Source: Kutzneria viridogrisea
Lineage (GTDB): Bacteria; Actinomycetota; Actinomycetes; Mycobacteriales; Pseudonocardiaceae
Length of the DNA stretch: 64,000 bases
Direction of reading: 5' to 3'
Assembly: GCA_014138725.1 (NCBI GenBank)
Contig: JACJID010000002.1
Location: forward strand, 572,001-636,000
Part shown: piece after piece, positions 48,710-57,505 of the stretch
How positions within the stretch are numbered: position 1 is the first letter of the stretch
How the letters are laid out: every line of letters starts with the position of its first letter
Notes under the pieces: generated by a model
The model's input: only the letters and a program-made list of their open reading frames with translations
Database searches by the model: none
What the model was told of the DNA's origin: nothing
Program-made: the position numbers and the translations under genes

Positions 48710-51709
48710 TTACCGGCTCAGCCGCACCGTGAGCACCTGGAAGGGCCTCAGCTGGAGCGGGACCCCGCCCCCGACCACGTCCAGGTCGTTCAGCGGCCGC
48801 TCCAGCAGGTCGGTCTCCCGCGCCCCGGTCAGCGCGAACGAGGTGCCCAGCGTGGCCTTGGCCCGCCCGCCGAGTGACTCGTAGAGCCGCACCACCACGT
48901 CACCGGACCGGTCGTCGGCGGCCTTCACGGCCTCCACCACGATCGCCGGGTTGTCCACGGTGACAACGGGTTCGACCCCGGCGCCACCGGTGACGACCCG
49001 CTCCGGCAGGTTGATCCGGTAGCCCTCGCGCACGGCGTCGGCGATCTGCGCGCCGGGCACCAGCGCGTAGGACAGCCGGTGCACGCCCTGGTCGGTCAGC
49101 GGGTCCGGGAAGCGGGGCGCCCGCAGCAGTGAGAGCCGCACGGTGGTGGTCGTGCCGCCGTCAGGCCGGGTGGACCGGGTCACGTCGTGCCCGTAGGTGG
49201 AGTCGTTGACCACGGCCACGCCGTAACCGGGCTCGCCCACGTGCACCCAGCGGTGCGCGCAGATCTCGAACTTGGCGGCGTCCCAGGAGGTGTTGACGTG
49301 CGTGGGCCGGTGCAGGTGACCGAACTGGGTCTCCGAGGTGGACCGGTCGGCGTGCACGTCGAGCGGGAACGCCACCTTGAGGAACTTCTCCACCTCCTGC
49401 CAGTCGACCTCGGTCGCCACGTCCAGGCGGCGCTGACCGGCGCGCAGGCGCAGCACCTGCGTGACGGTGGACTGCCCGAAGGTCCGCCGCACCCGGACCG
49501 CACCGACCCCGGGGCCCTCGTCGAGCACGGTGATCTCGTCCACCTGCGTGAGGTCCACGAGGTTGTTGCGGTAGAACGGGTCCACGTCCCAGGCGTCCCA
49601 CTGGTTGGGGATGTCCACGTGCAACTGGAGCAGGTTGCCCACGGCGCCGGGGGCCAGCACCTCACGGTCGGCGACCAGGTCGTGCACGGAGGTGACCAGG
49701 CCCCGCTCGTCGATGCGGACCCGTAGCACCCCGTTGTCCAGCAAGGAAGGGTCGGCGGTCACCGAGTTCTCCTCGGCACGCGGCACATCGGCACCGAGAC
49801 CGTCCACACCGGACCGTCCGTGCGGGGCGGCGTTGAAGACGATCGAGTGGGAACCGTTACCCGCCAAGGTGGTCAGCGCGCGGTCGATGATCGCTTTGAG
49901 CTCCTTGGCGACCTGCGCGTAGGTGATCTCGGCCTCGCGGTGCACCCAGGCGATGGAGCTGCCCGGCAGGATGTCGTGGAACTGGTGCAGCAGCACGGTC
50001 TTCCACAACCGGTCCAGGTCCTCGTACGGGTAGTCGAAACCGCCCGCGAGCAACGCGGCCGTGGACCACAGCTCGGCCTCGCGCAACAGGTGCTCGCTGC
50101 GCCGGTTGCCCTGCTTGGTGCGGGCCTGCGTGGTGTAGGTGGCGCGGTGCTTCTCCAGGTACAGCTCGCCCGACCAGACCGGGGCGTCCGGGTACTCCGC
50201 CTCGGCCGCGGCGAAGAACCTCGCGGGCGGCTCGATGGTCACCCGCGGCGAGCCCTCCAGGTCGGCGACCCTGCGGGCGGCCTCCAGCATCTCGCGGGTG
50301 GGACCGCCGCCGCCGTCGCCGTAGCCGAAGGGCACCAGCGAGCGGGTCGCCCGGCCGTGTTCGGAGAACTGCCTGCTGGCCCGGGCCAGGTCCGCGCCGA
50401 GCAGGTCGGAGTTGTAGGTGTCCACCGGCGGGAAGTGGGTGAAGACCTGGCTGCCGTCGATGCCCTCCCACCAGAAGCTGTGGTGCGGGAACCGGTTGAT
50501 CTGGTTCCAGGACAGCTTCTGGGTGAGGAACCAGCGCGAGCCGGACAGCTTCACCAGCTGGGGCAGCGCGGCGCTGTAGCCGAAGGAGTCGGGCAGCCAG
50601 ACCTCCTCGGTCTCCACCCCGAACTCCTCCAGGAAGAACCGCTTGCCGTGCACGAACTGGCGGGCCATCGCCTCACCGCCGGGCATGTTGGTGTCCGACT
50701 CCACCCACATGCCGCCAACGGGCACGAACTGCCCGCTCGCGACCCGCTCCTTGACGCGCTGGTAGACCTCCGGGTGGTTGTCCTTGATCCACGCGTACTG
50801 CTGGGCCTGGGAGCAGGCGAACACGAAGTCCGGGTAGTCAGCCATCAGCGCGGTCACGTTGGAGAAGGTGCGCGCGCACTTGCGTACGGTCTCCCGCAAC
50901 GGCCACAGCCAGGCCGAGTCGATGTGCGCGTGACCGGCCGCGGAGATGCGGTGCGCGCTGGCGTTGGCGGGCTTGGCCAGCACCTCGGCCAGCTCGGCGC
51001 GAGCGGCGCTGGCCGTGCCCGGCACGTCCTGGAAGTCCAGCCGGTCCAGGGCCCGGTCCAGCGCGCGCAGGATCTCCCAGCGCCGCGGGTCGTGGTCCAC
51101 CAGTTCCCGCTTGAGGCTGTCCAGCACCTCGATGTCCAGCACCAGCTGCCACACCTCGCGGTGGAACACGGCCAGGTCCGCGCGCACCACGTGGTAGATC
51201 GGATCGGTGCCCGCGGTCGCCTTGTCCCCCAACGGGGTCGGGTGGAACGGCTCCAAGTCCAGGATCACCGGGTTCGCCGCGGCCTCCACGAAGAAGTCCA
51301 CGACCTCCCCGCCGGAGACCGAGACGCCCACCGGCAGGTGCGTGCTGCGCGGGGCCAGGCCCTTGATCGGCTTGCCCTCCGGGGTGTAGGCCAGCCCCTC
51401 GGACTGGAAGCCCGGCCCCGGGTGGGTGAAACCCAGGTCCACCACGGCTTCCACGTGCTCGCCCGCCCACTCGGCGGGCACGGTGCCGGTCATCCGGAAC
51501 CAGCTCGTCGCCCAGGGGGCGCCCCAGGCGTCGCCGACCTTGGCCGGGGTGTACTCGGCGGCAAGCGCCTGCGCCACCGGCACCGGCTCGCCCGGCGCGT
51601 GCCAGACGGTCAGCTGGAGGGGCACCGCGCGGCCGTACACCGCGGGGCGGATCCGGTCGCGGAGGGTCCTGCTGAGCCGTTCCTCCAGCAGACTGCGATC
51701 ATCGTGCAT
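48710..51709 (-). CDS. GH38 alpha-mannosidase
   Basis: A 999-residue cytoplasmic glycoside hydrolase family 38 enzyme that releases alpha-linked mannose. Metal ligands are His262 and Asp264 (HAHIDSAWLWP, residues 260-270) and the nucleophile is Asp374 in VWLPDSFGYSAALPQL. The N-terminal domain includes WFRMTGTVPAEWAGEHVEAV. Several C-terminal beta domains complete the usual bacterial form. No signal peptide is present, so the substrate is imported. It is the last gene of the four-gene sugar operon and starts nine bases after the permease stop region. The ABC genes and divergent LacI point to an oligomannose or N-glycan-derived substrate. Confidence 0.95.
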   Translation of the reverse strand: MHDDRSLLEERLSRTLRDRIRPAVYGRAVPLQLTVWHAPGEPVPVAQALAAEYTPAKVGDAWGAPWATSWFRMTGTVPAEWAGEHVEAVVDLGFTHPGPGFQSEGLAYTPEGKPIKGLAPRSTHLPVGVSVSGGEVVDFFVEAAANPVILDLEPFHPTPLGDKATAGTDPIYHVVRADLAVFHREVWQLVLDIEVLDSLKRELVDHDPRRWEILRALDRALDRLDFQDVPGTASAARAELAEVLAKPANASAHRISAAGHAHIDSAWLWPLRETVRKCARTFSNVTALMADYPDFVFACSQAQQYAWIKDNHPEVYQRVKERVASGQFVPVGGMWVESDTNMPGGEAMARQFVHGKRFFLEEFGVETEEVWLPDSFGYSAALPQLVKLSGSRWFLTQKLSWNQINRFPHHSFWWEGIDGSQVFTHFPPVDTYNSDLLGADLARASRQFSEHGRATRSLVPFGYGDGGGGPTREMLEAARRVADLEGSPRVTIEPPARFFAAAEAEYPDAPVWSGELYLEKHRATYTTQARTKQGNRRSEHLLREAELWSTAALLAGGFDYPYEDLDRLWKTVLLHQFHDILPGSSIAWVHREAEITYAQVAKELKAIIDRALTTLAGNGSHSIVFNAAPHGRSGVDGLGADVPRAEENSVTADPSLLDNGVLRVRIDERGLVTSVHDLVADREVLAPGAVGNLLQLHVDIPNQWDAWDVDPFYRNNLVDLTQVDEITVLDEGPGVGAVRVRRTFGQSTVTQVLRLRAGQRRLDVATEVDWQEVEKFLKVAFPLDVHADRSTSETQFGHLHRPTHVNTSWDAAKFEICAHRWVHVGEPGYGVAVVNDSTYGHDVTRSTRPDGGTTTTVRLSLLRAPRFPDPLTDQGVHRLSYALVPGAQIADAVREGYRINLPERVVTGGAGVEPVVTVDNPAIVVEAVKAADDRSGDVVVRLYESLGGRAKATLGTSFALTGARETDLLERPLNDLDVVGGGVPLQLRPFQVLTVRLSR

Positions 51710-51718
51710 CTGGGCTCC

Positions 51719-52591
51719 TCACCCCTTGACAGCTCCTTCGCCAACGCCGCGGAAGAAGTGCTTCTGGGCCACCGTGAACAACAGCACCAGCGGGGCCACC
51801 GCGATCATCGTGCCCGCCGCGATCAGCCGCTGGTCGTTGACGAACGTACCCTGCAGGTAGCTCAGTCCGATGGTGAGCGTGTAGCGGGACGGGTCGCTGA
51901 GCACGATCAACGGCCACAGGAAGTCGTCCCAGCTGTACATGAACGAGAACACCGCCACCACGACCACCGTGCCCCGCGCCGAGGGCAGAGCGATGCGGGT
52001 GAACCGTTGCCAGGCGTTGGCCCCGTCGATCAGCGCCGCCTCCTCCACCGCCCCGGGCAGCGCGAGGAAGGCGTTGCGCATCAACAACACGTTCAGCGCG
52101 CTGATCGCCCCGGGCAGCACCACCGCCACCAGCGTGTTGTTCAGCTGCAACGAGCGCATCACCAGGAACAGCGCCACCATGATCGCCTCGAAGGGCACCA
52201 GCAGGCTGCCCAGGAACACCGCCGTCGCCAGCCCGCGACCGCGGAAACGCAGGCGGGCCAGGGCGTACCCGGCCAGGCTCGCGCCCACGCAGTTGGTCAC
52301 CACGTTGGCCACCGCCACCAGCAGCGAGTTCAGCGCGAAGGACCAGACCGGCACGGCCTCGCCGACCCGCGCGTAGTTGCCCGGGGTCAGCTCGTGCGGG
52401 ACGAAGCTCGGCGGCACCGAGTAGATGTCCTCCGACAGGCCCTTGAGCGAGGTGGACAGCTGCCACAGGAACGGCCCCACGGTGATCGCCAGCACCAGGA
52501 GCAGCAACAGGTACCGCCCGACCTGAGCGCCATGAAAGTGCCGTTCCTGGCGTTGAGTGCCAGGAACGGCACTTTCATGGCACCCGCTCAT
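51719..52591 (-). CDS. ABC sugar transporter permease, MalG type, with palindrome-derived N-terminus
   Basis: A 290-residue CUT1-type inner membrane permease. Six helices and the EAA loop EEAALIDGANAWQRFTRIAL, before LPSARG, are present. The ATG overlaps the stop of the upstream permease by four bases (ATGA). From codon 4 to codon 21 the reading frame runs through a 53-nt palindrome (52529-52581), giving the residues CHESAVPGTQRQERHFHG before the first helix at about residue 26. No other start codon lies between the element and the helix, so the element is translated. Typical MalG N-termini are short and basic, so this is an added tail. The ATPase (MsiK type) is not encoded here. Confidence 0.9.
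   Translation of the reverse strand: MSGCHESAVPGTQRQERHFHGAQVGRYLLLLLVLAITVGPFLWQLSTSLKGLSEDIYSVPPSFVPHELTPGNYARVGEAVPVWSFALNSLLVAVANVVTNCVGASLAGYALARLRFRGRGLATAVFLGSLLVPFEAIMVALFLVMRSLQLNNTLVAVVLPGAISALNVLLMRNAFLALPGAVEEAALIDGANAWQRFTRIALPSARGTVVVVAVFSFMYSWDDFLWPLIVLSDPSRYTLTIGLSYLQGTFVNDQRLIAAGTMIAVAPLVLLFTVAQKHFFRGVGEGAVKG
52529..52581. repeat. 53-nt palindromic element, subtype 1, copy C, inside a coding sequence
   Basis: Perfect 23-base arms at 52529-52551 and 52559-52581 with loop GTTGAGT. It lies 8 bases inside the start codon of the MalG-type gene on the minus strand. A stable hairpin here would slow ribosomes near the start or attenuate transcription between the two permeases. No in-frame stop exists in this frame, although other frames contain stops. 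Confidence 0.95.
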
Positions 52592-53466
52592 GACGCCGCC
52601 TCGTTGCGGTCCAGCCGGGAGGTGGCGACGAGCAGGCCCAGGGTGAGCAGGAACAGCACCACGCTCAACGCCGAGGAATAACCGAGGTCCCCGCGCAACC
52701 CGGTGCCGACCTGTTCGATCAGCATGACCAGGGTGGTGTCCGCGCCGCCCGGCCCGCCGGCGGGCCCGCCGAGCAGGTACACCTCGGAGAACACGCGGAA
52801 GGCCGACACCGCGGAGAGCACGGCGACGAGCACCATGGTGGGCCGCAGGGCGGGCAGCGTGACCGAGAGCAGGCGCCGGAACCGGCCCGCGCCGTCGACC
52901 TGTGCGGCCTCGTGCAGCTCGCGCGGCACGGACCCGAGCGCGGCCAGGTAGATGACCATGTAGTAGCCCAGGCCCCGCCACACGGTGACCAGCATGGCGC
53001 TGAGGATCAGCAGCCACTGGTCGGTGAGGAACGGGATCGGGGTGCGCAGCACACCGAGTGCCTGCAACACGCCGTTGACCAACCCGCGGGTGTCCAGCAG
53101 CCAGGACCAGATCAGCCCCACCACGACCACCGAGGCGATCACCGGGGTGAAGAAGGCGGTGCGGAAGAACGTGATACCGGGCAGTTTGCGCCGCACCAGC
53201 AGGGCGAGCAGCAGCGGCAGGACGACCAGCGCGGGCGCGACCACGACCACGTACAGGGCGCTGTTGCCAGCGGCGGTCCAGAAGGCCGGGTCGTGCAGCA
53301 GGCGGCCGAAGTTGTCCAGGCCGGTGAAGCGCCCGCCGCCGATGGTCCTGGCGTTGGTGAACGCGAGGATCACGGTGTTGACGAAGGGGAACAGGCTGAA
53401 CCCGATCACCGCCACCAGACTCGGCAGCAGGAACAGCCAGGGGGTCAGCCAGTGCTGACGGCTCAT
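52588..53466 (-). CDS. ABC sugar transporter permease, MalF type
   Basis: A 292-residue CUT1-type permease with six helices, beginning RQHWLTPWLFLLPSLVAVIG. The EAA loop is ELHEAAQVDGAGRFRRLLSV, before TLPALRP. Its ATG overlaps the stop of the binding-protein gene by four bases, and its own stop overlaps the start of the MalG-type gene, so translation is coupled through the unit. The loop GGPAGGPGGADTT is Gly-rich. Substrate inferred from the GH38 gene downstream. Confidence 0.93.
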   Translation of the reverse strand: MSRQHWLTPWLFLLPSLVAVIGFSLFPFVNTVILAFTNARTIGGGRFTGLDNFGRLLHDPAFWTAAGNSALYVVVVAPALVVLPLLLALLVRRKLPGITFFRTAFFTPVIASVVVVGLIWSWLLDTRGLVNGVLQALGVLRTPIPFLTDQWLLILSAMLVTVWRGLGYYMVIYLAALGSVPRELHEAAQVDGAGRFRRLLSVTLPALRPTMVLVAVLSAVSAFRVFSEVYLLGGPAGGPGGADTTLVMLIEQVGTGLRGDLGYSSALSVVLFLLTLGLLVATSRLDRNEAAS

Positions 53467-54758
53467 CCCGCGAGGAGCTTGTCGCACTGCGCCACGACCT
53501 CGTCCAGTGCCTGCTTGGCGGACTTCTTGCCCAGCATGGCCTCGGCCAGCTGCTGCTGCAACACCGTGAGCATCTGGTCGCTCCACTGCACGGGCGTGTA
53601 GTTGACCGCCGTGCCCAGCTGCTTGGCGGCGGCGACCCGCACCTTGGCCTCGTCCGTGCCGTCGGACTTGCTGAAGTACGGGTCGTCCATGGTGCCCTTG
53701 GTGCTGGGGAAGATGTTCACCAGCTTGGCGAAGGCGAGCTGGTTCTCCGCGTTGGTCACGAACCGGGCGAAGGCCAGCGCGGTCGGCTTGTTCTTGCTGC
53801 TCTCCGGCACCGACAGGCCCTGCACGAACATGGTGGCGTGCCCGGTGTTGGTGATCGGCTTGGTGATGCCCACGTTCGGGTACAGGCTGGGCGCGTTGGT
53901 CTTGAAGTTGCTCAGGTCGTACGCGGAACCGGGCGCCCAGGCGATCTGCTGGTTCATGAACTTGGTGCCCGCGCCGGTGTAGTTGGCGGTCAACGCCTCG
54001 GGGATGAGCGCGCCGGCGTCGTAGAGCTTCTTGTACAGCTCCACGAACCGCACGCCCTTGTCCTCGTTGAACGTGAACCTCGTGCCGCCGGGGTCCATCA
54101 CGTTCACCCCGTACAGCGCGAAGTCGGCGATCACCGGGGTGAGGCCGAGCATGGCGATCTTGCGGTCGCTGTGCTGGGCCATGGCCAGCGCGGCCGACTC
54201 CAGCTCGGCGTAGGTGGTCGGCGGGTGCTCGGCGTCGAGCCCGGCCTGGGTGAACAGGGCCTTGTTGTAGAACACCGGCCCGGTGTTGAGATACCAGGGG
54301 AAGCCGTAGGAACCGCTCTGGCCGGGCAGGGCGTAGGCCGACCACGCGTTGTCCAGGTAGTCCTTGGCCGCGTCGGGCATCGCGGAGCCGATGTCCACCA
54401 GCAGCTTCTGCTTGGCCAGCGGGTAGCTCAGGTCCGGCGGCATGTTGACCACGTCGGGCAGCGCGCCCGCCGCGGCGTCGGCGGTGACCTTCTTCAGGTA
54501 GCCGTCGGCGGGCTGGTCCACCCAGTTCACCGTCGTGCCGGGGTGGGCCTGCTGGAACCTGGTCACCAGGCCGTTGAGGTAGTCGGTGTACTTGGGCTTG
54601 AGCGCCCAGGTCTGGAAGGTGATGCTGCCCTTGACCTCGCCGGTCACCGGGCCGCCCGCCGCACCGGGGTCCCCGCCGGACAGACCGCAGCCGGTGGCGG
54701 CCAGCGCCGTTGCGCAGGCCAGGCCCACGAGGAACCCGCGTCGGGACAGGGAATTCAT
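53463..54758 (-). CDS. ABC sugar transporter substrate-binding lipoprotein
   Basis: A 431-residue exported solute-binding protein of the carbohydrate family. The signal peptide MNSLSRRGFLVGLACATALA has a twin-arginine-like SRRGF motif and ends in lipobox ATGC, so export may be through Tat with lipid anchoring. The mature part has the usual cluster B features (ITFQTWALKPKYTDYLNGLV, WYLNTGPVFYNKALF). The start is the ATG before SLSRR, since an upstream start would make an oversize n-region. It heads the operon permease-permease-mannosidase and is divergent from a LacI gene; tandem operators lie between. Confidence 0.93.
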   Translation of the reverse strand: MNSLSRRGFLVGLACATALAATGCGLSGGDPGAAGGPVTGEVKGSITFQTWALKPKYTDYLNGLVTRFQQAHPGTTVNWVDQPADGYLKKVTADAAAGALPDVVNMPPDLSYPLAKQKLLVDIGSAMPDAAKDYLDNAWSAYALPGQSGSYGFPWYLNTGPVFYNKALFTQAGLDAEHPPTTYAELESAALAMAQHSDRKIAMLGLTPVIADFALYGVNVMDPGGTRFTFNEDKGVRFVELYKKLYDAGALIPEALTANYTGAGTKFMNQQIAWAPGSAYDLSNFKTNAPSLYPNVGITKPITNTGHATMFVQGLSVPESSKNKPTALAFARFVTNAENQLAFAKLVNIFPSTKGTMDDPYFSKSDGTDEAKVRVAAAKQLGTAVNYTPVQWSDQMLTVLQQQLAEAMLGKKSAKQALDEVVAQCDKLLAG

Positions 54759-54895
54759 CCGCACACCGCCCAATACCGGTAGAGCCGAATTGGCGCCGCC
54801 ACTCTCGCAAACGCCCTCCTGGACTGTCAACAGTCGAATCTGTCCTGGTAGAGGCCTTGACAGGACAGGGCGCGTGACCGATGCTGCGTTCGAGA

Positions 54896-54929
54896 TAAAC
54901 CGGTTTAGCGCTGATGCTGAACCGGTTTA
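54896..54929. promoter_or_regulatory. Tandem LacI operators
   Basis: TAAACCGGTTTA (54896-54907, perfect palindrome) and TGAACCGGTTTA (54918-54929) are centred 22 bases apart, two helical turns, just before the LacI start at 54942. The central CG and AA/TT flanks fit LacI-family sites. A separate inverted repeat TGTCCTG-N13-CAGGACA lies at 54841-54867 and a TTGACA at 54857 could be the -35 for the regulator. Confidence 0.88.
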
Positions 54930-54941
54930 GGAAGGTGCCTG

Positions 54942-55949
54942 GTGAAACGACCGACGATCATGGACATCGCGCGCAGGGCAGGGGTGTCCAAGGGCGCGGT
55001 CTCGATGGCGCTCAACGGGCAGCCGGGGGTCTCCGAGGCCACCCGGCGACGCATCCTGCAGGTGGCCCAGGAGCTGGACTGGCACCCGAACAACGCCGCG
55101 CGGGCGCTGTCGGCGGCACGGGCGGGCGCGATCGGGCTGGTGCTGGCCAGGCCAGCGCGGACCCTCGGCGTGGAGCCGTTCTTCTTCCAGCTCATCTCCG
55201 GCCTACAGGCGGAGTTGTCCGAGCGGCGGATAGCCCTGCTGCTCCAAGTGGTCGACGACCACGTAGCCGAGATGGAGCTGTACCGGCAGTGGTGGTCCGA
55301 GCGCCGGGTGGACGGGGTGTTCGTGATCGACCTGCGCGCCCAGGACGAGCGCGTGCGGCTGCTGGAGAAGCTCGGGCTGCCCGCGCTGGTGATCGGCGGA
55401 CCGGGCCACCACGGGGAACTGCCGAGCGTGTGGGCCGACGACGCGCACGGGATGCGCTCGATCGTGACGCACCTGACCGGCTTGGGGCACAAGAGGATCG
55501 CCCGCGTGGCGGGCCTGCCCGAACTGCTGCACACCCAGCGGCGCACGGCGGCCTTCCGCGAGGCCACCCGGGGCCTGGCCGGGTGGACGGTGAGCACCGA
55601 CTACTCCGGGGAGCAGGGCGCGGAGGCGACCCGGCGCCTGCTGGCGGCGCCCGAGCCGCCCACCGCGATCGTCTACGACAACGACGTGATGGCGGTGGCG
55701 GGGGTCGCGGTGGCCGCCGAACTGGGCGTGCCAGTGCCCGAACGGCTCTCGGTCGTGGCCTGGGACGACTCCCCGCTGTGCCAGTTGCTGCACCCGCAGC
55801 TCACGGCGCTGACCCGGGACACCTTCGCCTTCGGCGCGCGGGCGGCCCGGGCCCTGCTCGACGTGCTGGACGGCGCAGGGGGTGGCGATCTGGAAGACCA
55901 CGTTCCCGAACTGGTGGCCCGGGAGAGCACCGCTCCCCCCGCACCGTAA
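54942..55949 (+). CDS. LacI family repressor of the mannosidase/ABC operon
   Basis: A 335-residue LacI-type regulator. The head piece reads TIMDIARRAGVSKGAVSMAL, NGQPGVSEATRRRILQVAQE, and the hinge WHPNNAARALSAARAG. The effector domain has AIGLVLARPARTLGVEPFFF and ends near VAWDDSPLCQLLHPQLTALT. GTG start with GAAGG upstream. It is divergent from the binding-protein gene and has two operators within 46 bases of its start, so it is expected to repress both itself and the operon. The inducer is likely a mannose-containing sugar. Confidence 0.94.
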   Translation: MKRPTIMDIARRAGVSKGAVSMALNGQPGVSEATRRRILQVAQELDWHPNNAARALSAARAGAIGLVLARPARTLGVEPFFFQLISGLQAELSERRIALLLQVVDDHVAEMELYRQWWSERRVDGVFVIDLRAQDERVRLLEKLGLPALVIGGPGHHGELPSVWADDAHGMRSIVTHLTGLGHKRIARVAGLPELLHTQRRTAAFREATRGLAGWTVSTDYSGEQGAEATRRLLAAPEPPTAIVYDNDVMAVAGVAVAAELGVPVPERLSVVAWDDSPLCQLLHPQLTALTRDTFAFGARAARALLDVLDGAGGGDLEDHVPELVARESTAPPAP

Positions 55950-55952
55950 GCC

Positions 55953-56387
55953 TCACTCGGTGACGGCAACTCCGACCGCGGGCCGCGAGGAGTTCGCGGT
56001 GGCGCGCCTGAGCAGGCGGTCCACCGACCACGCGCCCGGGCCGATGACCACGATCAGCAGGAAGGCCCAGCAGAACAGCACCGAGAGCTCGCCCTGGTTG
56101 AGCAAGGGGAAAAACCCCTTCGGGGCGTGCGCGGTGAAGTAGGCGTAGGCCATGGACCCCGAGCAGATCAGCGCGGCGATCCGGGTGAACAGGCCCAACG
56201 CCACCAGCGCACCACCGACCAGCTGGATCGCGGCCGCCCACCAGCTGGGCCACACCGGGAACGCGACCGCGCCCTTGCTGCCCAGCACACCGAACAGGCT
56301 GGCCGCGCCGTGGCACACGAACAGCGCGCCGACGATTAATCGGAACAGGGACAGGACGGGCTCTCGTGCTTGGTCGAGCAGTCGCAT
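55953..56387 (-). CDS. DoxX family membrane protein
   Basis: A 144-residue membrane protein with four hydrophobic segments: LSLFRLIVGALFVCHGAASL, AAAIQLVGGALVALGLFTRI, AALICSGSMAYAYFTAHAPK and ELSVLFCWAFLLIVVIGPGA. These match the DoxX/SURF4-like family, where MRLLDQAREPVLSLFRLIVG is a typical start. GGAGGAG nine bases upstream supports the ATG used rather than the one three codons earlier. DoxX proteins take part in thiol/oxidative stress systems in mycobacteria; no partner is adjacent. It is convergent with the LacI gene with only three bases between. Confidence 0.9.
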   Translation of the reverse strand: MRLLDQAREPVLSLFRLIVGALFVCHGAASLFGVLGSKGAVAFPVWPSWWAAAIQLVGGALVALGLFTRIAALICSGSMAYAYFTAHAPKGFFPLLNQGELSVLFCWAFLLIVVIGPGAWSVDRLLRRATANSSRPAVGVAVTE

Positions 56388-56503
56388 GACGGGCATCTCC
56401 TCCGCGGCGGACGGCGGCCTTTCACTGTTGGGGCGATTGTTCACATGCGAACGAGTTACCGGAAGCGTTGACCGTTGCCCCGAGAGTTAACAAATGCGAC
56501 ATC

Positions 56504-57445
56504 TCACCGCCAGCCTGGCAGCCTCCGCCGCAGCCAGCGCAGCGCGACCTCACCCTGCAACCGCTGGAACTCGCGCAGTTGGGGCAGCCCCGGCACGGGC
56601 GGCCGGAGCGCTCCGGTGACGAAATAGCCGGTGAACCCGGCCAGCACGGCGGTGATCCGATCCGGGTCGACCCGCCTGCTCACCTCGTGCTCGGCCAGCA
56701 CCGACTCGGGATCGGGGCCACCTTGCAGCACCACGCTGGGCAGGAACGCGAGCAGGTCGAACCACGGCGCGGCGAGCACCGCGGCCGGCCAGTCAACGAA
56801 GATCACATCCTCGGCGGTGAGCAACAGGTTGTCCGCGCGCAGGTCCCCGTGTACCAGGGTGTGCCCGGCGCAGGCCGCACCGCCGCGCGCGGCGAGGTCC
56901 GCCAGCCGGTCCAGGTTCCTGGCGGCCCAGGGGTCCAGCCGCTCGTCGGGCCGCACCTTCGCCCAGCCGGTGAACCCCTCGGTCATTATGTCCACAGTGG
57001 ACGGAGCCTGGACCGGCGCCGGGGTCAGCGCGGACCACAGCCGGGGCAGGGCGTCGAGCACCCGCCGCAACTGGTCGGGCCGCCACGGCAGCTCGGGCGT
57101 GCGGCCGTCCACCTCCTCGAAGACCAGCACCACCCAGCCGTCCAGTTCCCAGCTGCCCAGCAATCTCGGCACGGGCGCCGCGGCGGGCAGCGCGGCGCTG
57201 ATCGCCGCCTCCCGCCGGTAGAACCCGGCCGAGTCGGGATTCGGTTCCGGGCCGACCGCCTTGACGAAGGCGCCCCGCCCGTCGGCCAGGGACAGCCTGG
57301 CCGCCAGCGCGGGTGAGAAGCCACCCGGCTGGCTGCGCGCGGAGACGACCGGTGATCCCAGGAAGGAATCGACCGATGCTCGGATCCGCTCGGGCACGGC
57401 CGACCACCGCACGCGGTTGCCGCCGTGCCCCAACACCAGGTTCAT
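56504..57445 (-). CDS. Aminoglycoside phosphotransferase family protein
   Basis: A 313-residue protein-kinase-like phosphotransferase (APH family). Catalytic loop: TLVHGDLRADNLLLTAEDVI, where HGDLRADN corresponds to the HxDxxxxN motif, and the DFG-equivalent is FVDWPAA. The ATP-binding lysine is in GAFVKAVGPE. The C-terminus RWLRRRLPGWR is basic. Small divergent space (60 bases) separates it from the HdeD-like gene. Most actinomycete members act on small hydroxylated molecules or are of unknown substrate, and resistance to aminoglycosides is not implied. Confidence 0.88.
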   Translation of the reverse strand: MNLVLGHGGNRVRWSAVPERIRASVDSFLGSPVVSARSQPGGFSPALAARLSLADGRGAFVKAVGPEPNPDSAGFYRREAAISAALPAAAPVPRLLGSWELDGWVVLVFEEVDGRTPELPWRPDQLRRVLDALPRLWSALTPAPVQAPSTVDIMTEGFTGWAKVRPDERLDPWAARNLDRLADLAARGGAACAGHTLVHGDLRADNLLLTAEDVIFVDWPAAVLAAPWFDLLAFLPSVVLQGGPDPESVLAEHEVSRRVDPDRITAVLAGFTGYFVTGALRPPVPGLPQLREFQRLQGEVALRWLRRRLPGWR

Positions 57446-57505
57446 GGCCAGACGGTAGCGGCGCCCCGCGTTGCGGCCCACCGAATATGGGCCCACCATG
57501 GCCGT

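Noticed and set aside
52387-52578. Small minus-strand frame beginning MKVPFLA inside the permease region
   Set aside because: The start codon is the ATG within the palindrome arm; the frame differs from the permease frame and gives Cys/Ser/Arg-rich noise.
56504-57445. Aminoglycoside resistance gene
   Set aside because: The kinase-like fold is clear, but actinomycete members of this family act on many small molecules and no resistance-type specificity residues are recognisable.
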